A stretch of 48,580 nucleotides of DNA from Chloroflexota bacterium (GTDB lineage: Bacteria; Chloroflexota; Anaerolineae; Promineifilales; Promineifilaceae). Under the pieces are notes generated by a model, which was not told the DNA's origin, did not search any database, and was given only the letters and a program-made list of their open reading frames with translations. The translations under genes and the position numbers were made by a program. The stretch spans positions 1 through 48,580 of the forward strand of contig JAGNBF010000055.1 in NCBI GenBank assembly GCA_018004935.1. The letters run 5' to 3'. Shown in pieces: positions 34,457-42,410 of the stretch. The stretch's first letter is position 1. Every line of letters starts with the position of its first letter.

Positions 34457-37400
34457 TCAGGCAAAGATGATAGGGGCATCGGAATGGGGTGTCCCATGAC
34501 CGTTGAGGGGGACGGCCACGTAAAAAGTGGACCCTTCGCCTAGTTTACTGTGACACCAAACGCGGCCGCCATGCCGTTTGGCGATGGAGCGCACCAGTGA
34601 AAGTCCTAACCCGGCTCCTTTGACGTGTTCGGAGCCGCGTTGTTGTACCCGGTAAAATTCATCAAAGAGACGTGGAACACTATCGGCAGGAATGCCTGGC
34701 CCACGATCTTGCACACTAAAGATAAGTTCGTCATGGTTCGCGGCCGCGGCCAAAATCAACGGCCCACTATCTTTGGCATATTTAATGGCATTCGCCACCA
34801 GGTTAGAGAGGGCTTGCTGGATAAGCGAACGATCTACCCGCACGGCAGGCATATCTACTGGTATATCCGTTACCAGATGTAAACCAGCTTTCTCCGCTTC
34901 TTGTTCGTGAATTTGCGCCACATTTTCTAATAACTGTTCCGGGCGCACCTCTTCCATCATCACCTCACTGCCAGATTCCAGGCGGCGCAGGTTCAAGATA
35001 CCTTCCACCAGGCTGGTCATCTGGTCTACACCGGTGACAATTTTGGAGAGGTAATACTGTTGTTTGTCGTTGATTTCGCCGACAGTGGGGAGCATGGTGG
35101 CATAACCACGCATGTAAGAGAGCGGGCCACGCAGGTCATGAGAGACGGTGCGTACCAGTTCCGACTTCATCTCATTGATCTCTTTCATAGCCGTAATGTC
35201 ACGCAGGACAGCCACTCGGCCCAAGACTTCATCGCGCTCGCCGCGAATGGCGGAAAGGCTGGCCAGGTAGACGCGTTCATCTGGGGCGGTGAGTTCAAAA
35301 CTTTGCGGCCGCGCTGTCTTCTTCAACAATGCGTCCAACAATGTGGACGTCATGACCACATCCCGTACATGGCGGCGATAAACAGCACTCCCTTTCAGAG
35401 CAAAAGCCTTCTCCATCGCCGGGTTTACCAAAATAATCCGATCAGTCTGGTCGGTTACAATGACGGCATCCGAGGTGCTGGAAAGGACAGCCAGCAGGCG
35501 ACGGCGTCCCCCCTCAGCGTTGGCAAAGAGGAGTGTGTTCTCCGCTACTACCGAAGCTTGCCCGGCGAGTGTGGTCAGAAAATTGATCTCGAGCTGGCTG
35601 AACTCATGGGGTTCTACATAACCCAGCCAGAATACGCCTCGGTAACGGTCACGGGCGTGCATAGGAATGGCGATGAGTGCGGCCAGGGGCAAATCCCCAG
35701 TCATCGGTTTATCGGCAGAGAGGGTGGTCCGAATTTGCTGGCGTGAGCGCATAATAAGGACACCACTTTGTTGCTGGTTGGCTAACCGCATCAGTGTCCG
35801 ATCATATAGTTCCATGAGGGAAGCAATTGACCCTTCGCCAAACTGGAGTGGCTGGCGCCCCCCGGGATTAGACATGATAATCCGCGCCCCATCGGCTCTG
35901 GTGGCCTGAATGGCACTGCTGATAATAGCCTGCAAACTCTGACCAATATCCATGCTGGTGGAGACATTCTGGCTGACACTCAGGAGTAAGGAGAGTTCAT
36001 CTAGCCTTTTTTTCAAGGAACGCCGCATCTGCTCAAAGGCCTGGGCCAGTTGTCCCACTTCATCATCCCGATCTACCGGCACGGTTATATCCAGGCTTCC
36101 TTGGGAGATTTGCCGGGCAACCAGGGAAAGGCTGGTGATTGGGTTGGTAATGCGGCGACCTTGACGCACCAGATGGTAAACGTAAGCCATCAGGGGTAGC
36201 GGCAGAACCAGTCCAATCATAACCCCTACGGGTAAAGCTTGTTCTAGCACTTTGTCGTAGGAGGTGGTAATGACAACCCGCCAGTTTTGTCCGGCCGCGT
36301 TGGCCTCACGATAATGGACCAATTGGCGTGCGCCGGTAGTGGCGCTCCATTCTTCATAACTGGTGCTGATCGCGGCCGCATCCTGAGGTTGCGCTACGTC
36401 TTCTTGGGGGGCAGGCCGCCAGAACTGATTAAGCCGCCCCCCGGTGGGGTCAGCAATGATGGTTTCGCCCTGATCAGTGATAAATATGGTACCCACGATA
36501 CCGGTCGCGGCCGCGAGGGCATCTACCTGTGCCTGATTCACTCGCCCAATCAGTGTAGCCCCATTGCCTGTTATGGGAACCATAAAACTGATGAGGTATG
36601 TGTTGCCGGAAATTGGTTCTGGCTGAGCCGGGCTGAGGTGTGTGACCAGCCCATTCCCCACCACCGTGAGGTTATCTTGCTCCCAGTCGGTTAAGGTTAA
36701 TCCAGCAGGCTCACTGCCCCATACACTCCCATCTGGGCCAACCAGCAATGTGGCGACAAACAGGTCACCGGTGTCAAAAAGCTGGTTTAATAGGGCAGTA
36801 TCATCGGTAGGGTTCCTGTTGGCCAGGGTTTCATTTTGGCTATACGCTATTAAAATATCCTGGCGCAACTGAATAAATTCGTCTACACGCCCGGTGATGT
36901 AGGCAGTGGCCTGAGCCATTTGATTGGTAACGACGTTGCGGGTGATTGCGGCCGCGCGTAAGGTAGCCACCAACATGCCGATGGTCGTCAGAATAAGGCT
37001 GAAAAGGATGAAATGGCGCACCAGGGTGGTGCTGATATGCTGTCGCCAGGGCAAATTTAGGGGGGCAGGCAGGGCGGGACGCGCCTGGGGGATGCTCGAG
37101 AACACAACAAGAACGACGATACCAGCCGCAACTCCTTCAGCCAGGGCAGGGAGAAGATGAACCCAGGCAGTGGTGAGGGCAATATCCAGGGCAGAAAGAG
37201 GGGTTATGCTGTCCTGTGTCTGGGCAAATGCCGCCAGCCCAATGAACGGAACATGCGCCAACATGAAGGTAGCCCCATTGATAACCGGGTGGCGCAAGGC
37301 GGCATAGACACGTCCTACATAATGACGCTGGAGGAAAATCTGGGAAACCAGAGCTAATAGAGCGAAATAGAGTGGGGTAAAGAGATCATGGGTTTGCCCC

Positions 37401-37771
37401 ACCGCCCGGACTAAACCAGTGATCAGTCCGACAATGAAGGCGGCGGCAGGATTGAGAGTCGCGGCCGCGAGTAGCCAGGCAATAGAGCCAAAAGGGGTAA
37501 AAAAAGCCTGAATGGGTCGAAAAACGGGGGTAGGATCAAGGGTGTTTTCACCAGGGAAGGGCCAGTCAATAAAAGTGGTAAGGGCGCCAATAACACACAA
37601 GCCAAAAACAACCAGCCATTGCCGCCCCTTCACCCGGCCAAACTCTCCCCGGAAGTAGTAGACAACATAACTTAGCAGGAGAAAATTGGCAAGGAGCAAA
37701 AGATACCCAAATGGGCGATCTGGTAGCGTCAAACTTCGTGCAACCTGTTCCCCCAGGAAATCATCAGGCAT
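34457..37771 (-). CDS. Hybrid membrane sensor histidine kinase (Cache-HAMP-GAF-PAS-HisKA-HATPase)
   Basis: 1104 residues from ATG 37771. The frame opens at a TTG ten codons earlier. Six or seven membrane helices at about 17-225 form an N-terminal membrane sensor. A further helix (about 255-280), an extracytoplasmic Cache-like region (about 285-530) and a helix at about 535-555 lead to HAMP (RITNPITSLSLVARQISQGS). GAF (about 645-790) and PAS (about 795-865) follow. The phosphoacceptor is His878 in VRTVSHDLRGPL. The N box is LSNLVANAIKYA, and the G boxes are DRGPGIP and GAGLGLSLV. It autophosphorylates on ATP and passes phosphate to a response regulator not encoded nearby. A strong promoter lies about 125 bp upstream. 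Seven GCGGCCGC sites. Confidence 0.9.
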   Translation of the reverse strand: MPDDFLGEQVARSLTLPDRPFGYLLLLANFLLLSYVVYYFRGEFGRVKGRQWLVVFGLCVIGALTTFIDWPFPGENTLDPTPVFRPIQAFFTPFGSIAWLLAAATLNPAAAFIVGLITGLVRAVGQTHDLFTPLYFALLALVSQIFLQRHYVGRVYAALRHPVINGATFMLAHVPFIGLAAFAQTQDSITPLSALDIALTTAWVHLLPALAEGVAAGIVVLVVFSSIPQARPALPAPLNLPWRQHISTTLVRHFILFSLILTTIGMLVATLRAAAITRNVVTNQMAQATAYITGRVDEFIQLRQDILIAYSQNETLANRNPTDDTALLNQLFDTGDLFVATLLVGPDGSVWGSEPAGLTLTDWEQDNLTVVGNGLVTHLSPAQPEPISGNTYLISFMVPITGNGATLIGRVNQAQVDALAAATGIVGTIFITDQGETIIADPTGGRLNQFWRPAPQEDVAQPQDAAAISTSYEEWSATTGARQLVHYREANAAGQNWRVVITTSYDKVLEQALPVGVMIGLVLPLPLMAYVYHLVRQGRRITNPITSLSLVARQISQGSLDITVPVDRDDEVGQLAQAFEQMRRSLKKRLDELSLLLSVSQNVSTSMDIGQSLQAIISSAIQATRADGARIIMSNPGGRQPLQFGEGSIASLMELYDRTLMRLANQQQSGVLIMRSRQQIRTTLSADKPMTGDLPLAALIAIPMHARDRYRGVFWLGYVEPHEFSQLEINFLTTLAGQASVVAENTLLFANAEGGRRRLLAVLSSTSDAVIVTDQTDRIILVNPAMEKAFALKGSAVYRRHVRDVVMTSTLLDALLKKTARPQSFELTAPDERVYLASLSAIRGERDEVLGRVAVLRDITAMKEINEMKSELVRTVSHDLRGPLSYMRGYATMLPTVGEINDKQQYYLSKIVTGVDQMTSLVEGILNLRRLESGSEVMMEEVRPEQLLENVAQIHEQEAEKAGLHLVTDIPVDMPAVRVDRSLIQQALSNLVANAIKYAKDSGPLILAAAANHDELIFSVQDRGPGIPADSVPRLFDEFYRVQQRGSEHVKGAGLGLSLVRSIAKRHGGRVWCHSKLGEGSTFYVAVPLNGHGTPHSDAPIIFA

Positions 37772-37895
37772 ACCATCCCATTCCCGTGCGTTGCCCTGCA
37801 ACCTACCGACAAAACAGCACGACGCTTATTGCGTTAGAAGTTCTACCATAGACGGATTACGCCTTTGGGGAGAATAACATAACGTAACGGCGGGC

Positions 37896-37924
37896 ATTAT
37901 AACATGCTGGGGATCGTGTCGCAA
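37896..37924 (-). promoter_or_regulatory. Promoter of the histidine kinase gene
   Basis: On the minus strand, TTGCGA (37924-37919) and a perfect TATAAT (37901-37896) are separated by 17 bp. The predicted start near 37889 gives a leader of about 118 nt to the ATG at 37771. Confidence 0.78.
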
Positions 37925-38004
37925 TGCAGTAGAGGCTCAGGGAGAATGAAGAACACGGGAATTTGCGCTACTCAAGCGCCGAACTTGAGTAGTTGGTACT
38001 GACT

Positions 38005-38220
38005 CTCCTACGAAAATAATCCCTGATTAAAAAACACGGATGGGAAGGAACACGGATAGGAATGAAAAATGGTGGCGTTATTTTCATTCATCTTGGTGCG
38101 CGATGTGCTCATGGGGAACTCCTACGAAAATAGCCACTGATAATGGAAACACGGATAGGAAAAAACACGGATGGGGATGAAAATGGTGGCATTATTTTCA
38201 TTCATCCCTTTGCTTTGGTA
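38005..38220. repeat. Family E repeat, two copies in tandem
   Basis: CTCCTACGAAAATA, then CACGGATGGGAAGGAACACG, then AAATGGTGGCGTTATTTTCA, TTCATCTTGGTGCG, then CATGGGGAA, and then the whole unit again from about 38128 in diverged form. More copies are at 39609-39735 and in fragments near 15790 and 38700. No gene is seen between 37925 and 38358. Confidence 0.75.
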
Positions 38221-38300
38221 AGCTCAGGGCGGGTTTGGTATGCCGTTGGCCTATGGGGAACTTTTAAAAATAATGGGAGTACGTGTCTAAAAATAACTTG

Positions 38301-38329
38301 GCTGGTGCGGCCAGGAGACCGGTCACAGC
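38301..38329. repeat. Family A palindrome
   Basis: GCTGGTGCGGCCAGGAGACC followed by GGTCACAGC, 30 bp from the stop of the convergent-side BMC gene. Confidence 0.65.
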
Positions 38330-38358
38330 AAATCGCTAAGTTAAAAACAAACGATTAC

Positions 38359-38628
38359 TTAAGATAGGCTCAACTGATCAACAATGCCGACAATAATTGC
38401 CCGCACAGGGGCTTCGGCCAAACGCAAAATTTGCCTGGCCCCATTGCCTTCATCTAGTACCAGGACCCGGTCGCCGACACCCACCTGAACGGTGTCCACA
38501 CAAATGTCATATTCACCGGAGGGCTGGCCCTCCAGGTTTAGTCTGTCCACGAGTAATAGTTTGCGGCCGCGAAAGGTCTCATTTTTTATCGTAGCCACAA
38601 CTGTTCCGGCAACCTGACCTACATACAT
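38359..38628 (-). CDS. Bacterial microcompartment vertex protein (EutN/CcmL family)
   Basis: 89 residues from ATG 38628, after a TGAGGTC signal. The pentamer-family pattern is clear: the start MYVGQVAGTVVATIKNETFR, LLLVDRLNLEGQPSG, then VDTVQVGVGDRVLVL, GNGARQ (the GSSAR position) and the end VRAIIVGIVDQL. Pentamers of this family cap the vertices of polyhedral protein shells. No hexameric shell protein (BMC-H/T) or encapsulated enzyme lies in this window, so it is either a satellite of a locus elsewhere or has been repurposed. It carries one GCGGCCGC site like a resident gene. Next gene upstream on the strand is 215 bp away across repeats. Confidence 0.88.
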   Translation of the reverse strand: MYVGQVAGTVVATIKNETFRGRKLLLVDRLNLEGQPSGEYDICVDTVQVGVGDRVLVLDEGNGARQILRLAEAPVRAIIVGIVDQLSLS

Positions 38629-38843
38629 GATTTTGACCTCAGTCTGCTGTTTAAGGGTATCTCTGGTGTACCTTTTCGGCAAATTGGTTCTAAGGCGATT
38701 GCCATATCGCCCTACAAATTTTTATCCAACCTGGTGTGCACCACGTCCATGAGGAACTCTGAAGAAGTTGCACTTTTAACTCTGCTGGACGGCGCATTAC
38801 CAGAGAAAGGTTTAACGGTTTGGCTGAACGGCTTCAGGCCAAA

Positions 38844-39608
38844 TTAGTTTTCATAATCAACTGCTATGATATGGCTACAATGCTCACGCATATATGCTAA
38901 TACGGGCAAATGTACAGGGTGCGCCTGGTAAGCTTGCAATCCGGCAATATCATCAAAGGTGGCAATGAGGCCAATATCGTAGCTACGGGGGGAGTGGATA
39001 AGGTCGGCACCTACACGGATGGAGCGCAGGCTGGGAATTTGTCCGTCAAGGGAGCGCAGGTGTGTGAGCGCGGCCGCGATGTTGGTTTCGCTTGCCTCTT
39101 TCAGCTTAAACATAACCTGGTGATTAATTGGCCCAACGATTATCTCCTCCGCTTGAATCCCCTGAGTGTCTAACTCCAACTTCATAACATTTTCGTCCTC
39201 ATGGACTTCACCGGTATCCACAAAACCCAATTTTTGGTAGAACGGCTGGGGACAACCTTCGCCAGGAACATAACTGAGGGTCATTTCTCGGGCTTGCGGC
39301 CGCCGTCTGACGTACTCAATCAGCAGATGCAACGCCTGATACCCATAACCCTTGCCCTGATGATCCGCGCCAATCATAAAACGCCACAAGTAATAGGTAG
39401 GTTTGACTGTATCCAGATGCATCATTAAAAACCCTACAGGAGTCTCATCGGCGTAAATTGCTCGGGGCCATGCCTTTGGTTCCAGAGCCGCCTCGGCTAA
39501 TGAATAGACATTTGGGGCCACAAACTGCTTTTGCGTGTCCGACACTGTTAATTTGACAATGGCATGCAGATTGTCCTTGGTTACCGGACGTAGACTCATA
39601 GTGGTCAT
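38844..39608 (-). CDS. GNAT acetyltransferase fused to a Dabb (A/B barrel) domain
   Basis: 254 residues. Residues 5-147 are a GNAT of the diamine/spermidine acetyltransferase type: LWRFMIGADHQGKGYGYQAL (74-93) is the acetyl-CoA motif and PFYQKLGFVDTGE is motif B. Residues 160-252 are a stress-responsive A/B barrel (Dabb) domain: INHQVMFKLKE, LRSIRVGADLIHSPRSYDIG, ATFDDIAGLQAYQAHPVH. The two are in one uninterrupted frame with a short link (residues 148-160). GNAT acetylates an amine. Dabb dimers fold like small oxygenases or bind ligands, and most have no assigned reaction. The GGAG ribosome signal lies in the edge of a family E repeat. Two GCGGCCGC sites. Confidence 0.88.
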   Translation of the reverse strand: MTTMSLRPVTKDNLHAIVKLTVSDTQKQFVAPNVYSLAEAALEPKAWPRAIYADETPVGFLMMHLDTVKPTYYLWRFMIGADHQGKGYGYQALHLLIEYVRRRPQAREMTLSYVPGEGCPQPFYQKLGFVDTGEVHEDENVMKLELDTQGIQAEEIIVGPINHQVMFKLKEASETNIAAALTHLRSLDGQIPSLRSIRVGADLIHSPRSYDIGLIATFDDIAGLQAYQAHPVHLPVLAYMREHCSHIIAVDYEN

Positions 39609-39735
39609 AATTACTCCTACGAAAATGTAGGGCGATTTTGTAAATCGCCCAGTGGACGATTTACCAAATCGTCCTACAAATTTTCATTCCTCTTGGTGCG
39701 CTCAAAGCCCATGGGGAACTCCTGCGAAAATAGCC
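39609..39735. repeat. Family E repeat
   Basis: CTCCTACGAAAATGTAGG, a GCGATTTTGTAAATCGC hairpin, GGACGATTTACCAAATCGTCC hairpin-like arms, then CATTCCTCTTGGTGCGC and CATGGGGAACTCC. Fragments of the hairpins also occur near 38690-38750. The repeat begins at the base before the GNAT-Dabb start codon. Confidence 0.75.
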
Positions 39736-39748
39736 GCTGATGAAGCTT

Positions 39749-39841
39749 AGTAATCGTCCAAGAATAAGTTCCGCGCAGACCTGACAGGTTTCCGAAAACC
39801 TGTCAGGTCTAAACCGGGAAGTTATTTTTAGATGTTCACTT
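39749..39841. repeat. Family B repeat, copy 4
   Basis: AGTAATCGTCCAAGAATAAG, perfect palindrome at 39777-39810, AAACCGGGAAGTTATTTTTAG, ATGTTCACT. Almost identical to 8217-8314. Its right edge abuts and overlaps the stop codon of the YqcC-like gene. Confidence 0.9.
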
Positions 39842-40145
39842 AGAATAGCGCATCAAAGGCACATAATAACTCAACAAGTCGTGCCGCTTCGGGAACACTA
39901 TCATATTCACGAATGGCTTGTGCCCCAACCTGGCTACGCATGGGAAAGGTACCCTGGCTAGACAAAATTTGCGTAACACGTGGTACAAAGATGAACTGCA
40001 ACCATTGGTTGAAGGCCATTGTATCCAGGGCAAAGGGGGCACGAAAATTATATTTGTCTGGTGGTAATGGCTCATCCTGCCACAAACCAATCAGTTTCAT
40101 CTCGGTCACAATTTCGTCTAGTTTTGTTTGTACGTCTTGATACAT
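39840..40145 (-). CDS. YqcC-family (DUF446) protein
   Basis: 101 residues, close to the usual 105-110. The family pattern is present: GLWQDEPLPPDKYNFRAPFA, then LDTMAFNQWLQFIFVPR, then PMRSQVGAQAIREY and a closing LVELLCAFDALF. E. coli YqcC is encoded beside the tRNA pseudouridine synthase TruC, but its job is not established. No truC is visible here. The stop codon lies at the junction with a family B repeat. Helical, no signal peptide, probably cytoplasmic. No GCGGCCGC site. Confidence 0.85.
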   Translation of the reverse strand: MYQDVQTKLDEIVTEMKLIGLWQDEPLPPDKYNFRAPFALDTMAFNQWLQFIFVPRVTQILSSQGTFPMRSQVGAQAIREYDSVPEAARLVELLCAFDALF

Positions 40146-40225
40146 AGGGCATGAATCCAGGTATAAAATCTTTGGTTCTTTGTTTCGGTTCTTGGGGTAT
40201 CTTCTCAGTAAAGTGCGGTGACGTT

Positions 40226-40275
40226 AGTTGAGCTTGTCAAAACCAACCGCCTGCGACAGGCTCAGCCCTCGAGAG
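40226..40275. repeat. Hairpin repeat (GAGCTTGTC type)
   Basis: TTGAGCTTGTC, then AACCAACCGCCTGC, then GACAGGCTCAGCCCTCGAG. Similar hairpins are at 5968-6017 and 6593-6632, the latter with the GGTTGGTTGCGACAGGCTCA arm. It lies between the hydrolase stop and the YqcC gene. Confidence 0.65.
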
Positions 40276-40289
40276 GGTAGTAGTTACCT

Positions 40290-41276
40290 TTATTTACATT
40301 CAGACAAGGCAATCAGGGGATTGGCCTCGGTGATTAACTGATTAAACCGCTCTTGCGCGGCCGCGTTATCCAATACGACACCTTCAATAAAAAACTCGAT
40401 GGCGTCTCCTAATAAATACCGCAGGGCCACTTCATTTTCATCGGCGGGCAGGTCAAGGAACGGGCGACCGGTAGTTTTATCTTGGGGGTGACAGGGCAGG
40501 TAATGGTTGGCCCCCTCAAGAATGAGCAAGGAGATGTCGTTGCGGCCGCAATCCGGCACTCCTTCGCGAAAGGTTCGTTCCAGCGGTTCCCAATTGTGAG
40601 TCTGACTTTGTTCGTAGCGGCCCACACTCCCCGCGATCACCCCATCACGCGTGCCCCCCATAATGAGCAAAGGCACGTCACCACTGAGGGGCAAAATTGT
40701 GTCGGCGGCGTAGCCCAACATGGTAGGGGCTTTGGTATGAGCGGCATAACTGAATGCGGCCGCGACCTGGGGAAACCATTGGCGGTTGGCGTTTTGCAGG
40801 GCCAATGTCCCTCCGGCGGCGTGTCCCCCCAAGATGAGGCTATCGAGGCGGAGTAAACCCGCCAGGACACCTCGCACCTGGAGTTGCGCCAGGGTTTGGA
40901 GCAGGGCAGGCAAGATGGCAGAGGAGGGAAGGGTGCCGTAGATTTGCGGCCGCAGGGCTTGAATATTCATCCCGGGTGTCAGACTCACCGTGCCGGGAAT
41001 GTCTTCAGCAATATAACTATACGTGATGGTGACTATGCCCCGTCGGGCCAGTTGTTCTGCCAACCATTGATAACTTTCCGGGCCACAATTGACCTCGGGC
41101 ATAAAAATCAGTACCGGGAAGGGCGCCATCGCCGTATCGGCCGGAATAATCCCGGCATTACGCTCTTCGGCCGTATCTCCCAGCCGTGCCGGATAAAACA
41201 CCTTCAGGGTCAATGTGTCATAGGGTGCAGGGATGTTTTCTAGTTTGGTCTGACGGTACAACGCTCTCACAGACAT
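40290..41276 (-). CDS. Alpha/beta-hydrolase-fold protein lacking the nucleophile serine
   Basis: 328 residues from ATG 41276. The longer open frame to 41438 runs through a family D repeat. The fold resembles dienelactone hydrolase/chlorophyllase-like enzymes: PVLIFMPEVNCGPESYQWLA (oxyanion strand), then LGGHAAGGTLAL where GHSxGG is expected, GGTRDGV with the acid Asp, and EGANHYLP with the base His. The nucleophile position is Ala153 (codon GCC) instead of Ser. Asp and His are kept. Either this is a pseudoenzyme or another residue serves. No clear Shine-Dalgarno, because the repeat begins a few bases upstream. No signal peptide. Four GCGGCCGC sites. Confidence 0.75.
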   Translation of the reverse strand: MSVRALYRQTKLENIPAPYDTLTLKVFYPARLGDTAEERNAGIIPADTAMAPFPVLIFMPEVNCGPESYQWLAEQLARRGIVTITYSYIAEDIPGTVSLTPGMNIQALRPQIYGTLPSSAILPALLQTLAQLQVRGVLAGLLRLDSLILGGHAAGGTLALQNANRQWFPQVAAAFSYAAHTKAPTMLGYAADTILPLSGDVPLLIMGGTRDGVIAGSVGRYEQSQTHNWEPLERTFREGVPDCGRNDISLLILEGANHYLPCHPQDKTTGRPFLDLPADENEVALRYLLGDAIEFFIEGVVLDNAAAQERFNQLITEANPLIALSECK

Positions 41277-41281
41277 AGGTT

Positions 41282-41468
41282 TTATTGGGTCTTCGGGATT
41301 TCGTGGGGTACGGGCAACTCTTGTGGTTGCCCCACACGGGGCAGGCACAAGGCCAGCCCGTACATATGGTGTCAACCTGGCTTCGAGGCGGTTGCCGCTG
41401 GAGCCGGTGAGGGGCAGGCACAAGGCCAGCCCGTACATATGGTGTCAACCCCCTGAATTCCCAAAGAG
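41282..41468. repeat. Family D repeat, double copy
   Basis: GTCTTCGGGATTTCGTGGGG, GGGCAACTCTTGTGGTTGCC, CAGGCACAAGGCCAGCCCGT, ACATATGGTGTCAACC, a short link, then CAGGCACAAGGCCAGCCCGT and ACATATGGTGTCAACC again, ending CCCCCTGAATTCCC. The internal duplication shows two overlapping insertions. Between 41469 and 41717 there is another hairpin (41531-41580) and no gene. Confidence 0.8.
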
Positions 41469-41530
41469 TGTTTTGTTTTCACTTATGACATAGTCAGAAA
41501 CTTTTTTGGCAACCGTTCACTCAAGAAATT

Positions 41531-41580
41531 GACCCTCACCCCCAGCCCCTCTCCCTGAGGAGAGGTTGGAGGTGAGTGAG
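41531..41580. repeat. Inverted repeat
   Basis: CTCACCCCCAGCCCCTCTCC, TGAGGAGAGG, TTGGAGGTGAG. A diverged relative of the 21-bp inverted repeat at 16029-16076. Confidence 0.6.
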
Positions 41581-41717
41581 TGTATAATACTTTACAAACC
41601 AACTTCTTGTATAGAAAACAAGAAGATCACCTCGAATTACACGAATGAGTCCACTGAAAACAGGAACCGCAAAGACGCCAATCTAAGATCCTGAAGATCC
41701 CATTATATTTCTATACT

Positions 41718-41800
41718 TGAGTTTAGAGCTAGAGGATAGAGCTAGAGGGAATTACTCTGGAAAACCCTCTAGCTCTCGCTCTGAACTCTAAACTCAAATT
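41718..41800. repeat. Family G repeat, copy 2
   Basis: TTGAGTTTAGAGCTAGAGG, AATTACTCTGGAAAACCCTC, TAGCTCTCGCTCTGAACTC, TAAACTCAA. The two arms are complementary and form a long hairpin. The last 30 bp are also the last codons and stop of the methyltransferase gene on the minus strand. Confidence 0.8.
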
Positions 41801-42305
41801 TTATAAGCGTCTCTATTTTCTCTGGTGGCAGGTTACTATAAAACTCGATTTCGTTCCGTTCAACCATCTGAACAGTCAGATAGCCGGGATTGTAACCCGT
41901 TGGCTGTAGGTTGAAAGCGGCAAATGTGCCCAATAGATTGGCTTCACGCCGTTTCAGATAACAGATGAGTAGCGGCTGATTGGTGTCATACCGGCTTAAC
42001 AGACGAATGGCCTGAAAAAGTTGTGCCAGCGAAACATTGAAAAAAGGGGGATCACACAAAATCAGGTCGAAATTCTGCCCTAACCAGACGGGCCGATATA
42101 GATCATACTTCTGGAAAGAAGGCAGATCCGCAAACCGTTCGTCGTTGTCTAGAATGGTTACCTTAACACGCCGCCGCACCAATTCCCGCCCGACCATTGG
42201 TGTACACAGGCAACATGGATGGGTGAATTCTTGCCCAAAATCGGCCAGGTGAGTGATAGTAGCCTGATTAAAGAAATATTGTTCGTGTTGGTGTCGTTCG
42301 TACAT
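41769..42305 (-). CDS. N6-adenine/lysine methyltransferase-like protein (pfam10237 type)
   Basis: 178 residues. The catalytic DPPF sits at 85-88 in NFDLILCDPPFFN. The AdoMet-binding part is CLCTPMVGREL followed by VTILDNDERF and FQKYDLYRP, the pattern of the N6-adenineMlase family. Eukaryotic members (EEF1AKMT1) turned out to be protein lysine methyltransferases, so the bacterial substrate is open. The last eight residues (FRVQSES region) and the TAG come from a family G repeat, so the native C-terminus may have been replaced. It is divergent from the lipoprotein gene starting at 42411. No GCGGCCGC site. Confidence 0.8.
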   Translation of the reverse strand: MYERHQHEQYFFNQATITHLADFGQEFTHPCCLCTPMVGRELVRRRVKVTILDNDERFADLPSFQKYDLYRPVWLGQNFDLILCDPPFFNVSLAQLFQAIRLLSRYDTNQPLLICYLKRREANLLGTFAAFNLQPTGYNPGYLTVQMVERNEIEFYSNLPPEKIETLIKFEFRVQSES

Positions 42306-42410
42306 GGGTGTGGTGTGGAGTATATGAGGATTATAACAATTTTCGTGTCAGTAAGAGGGCTGTTTTTGTGTTTGCCCAACCTTGAGGCTTTTCACTCCCT
42401 AAAAACTATC

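Noticed and set aside
41277-41438. N-terminal extension of the alpha/beta-hydrolase
   Set aside because: Encoded by a family D repeat shared with other gaps, so it is not part of the protein.
42219-42410. Longer start for the 460-aa lipoprotein, overlapping the divergent methyltransferase gene
   Set aside because: The internal ATG at 42411 begins a textbook lipoprotein signal peptide. The extension is antisense to another gene.
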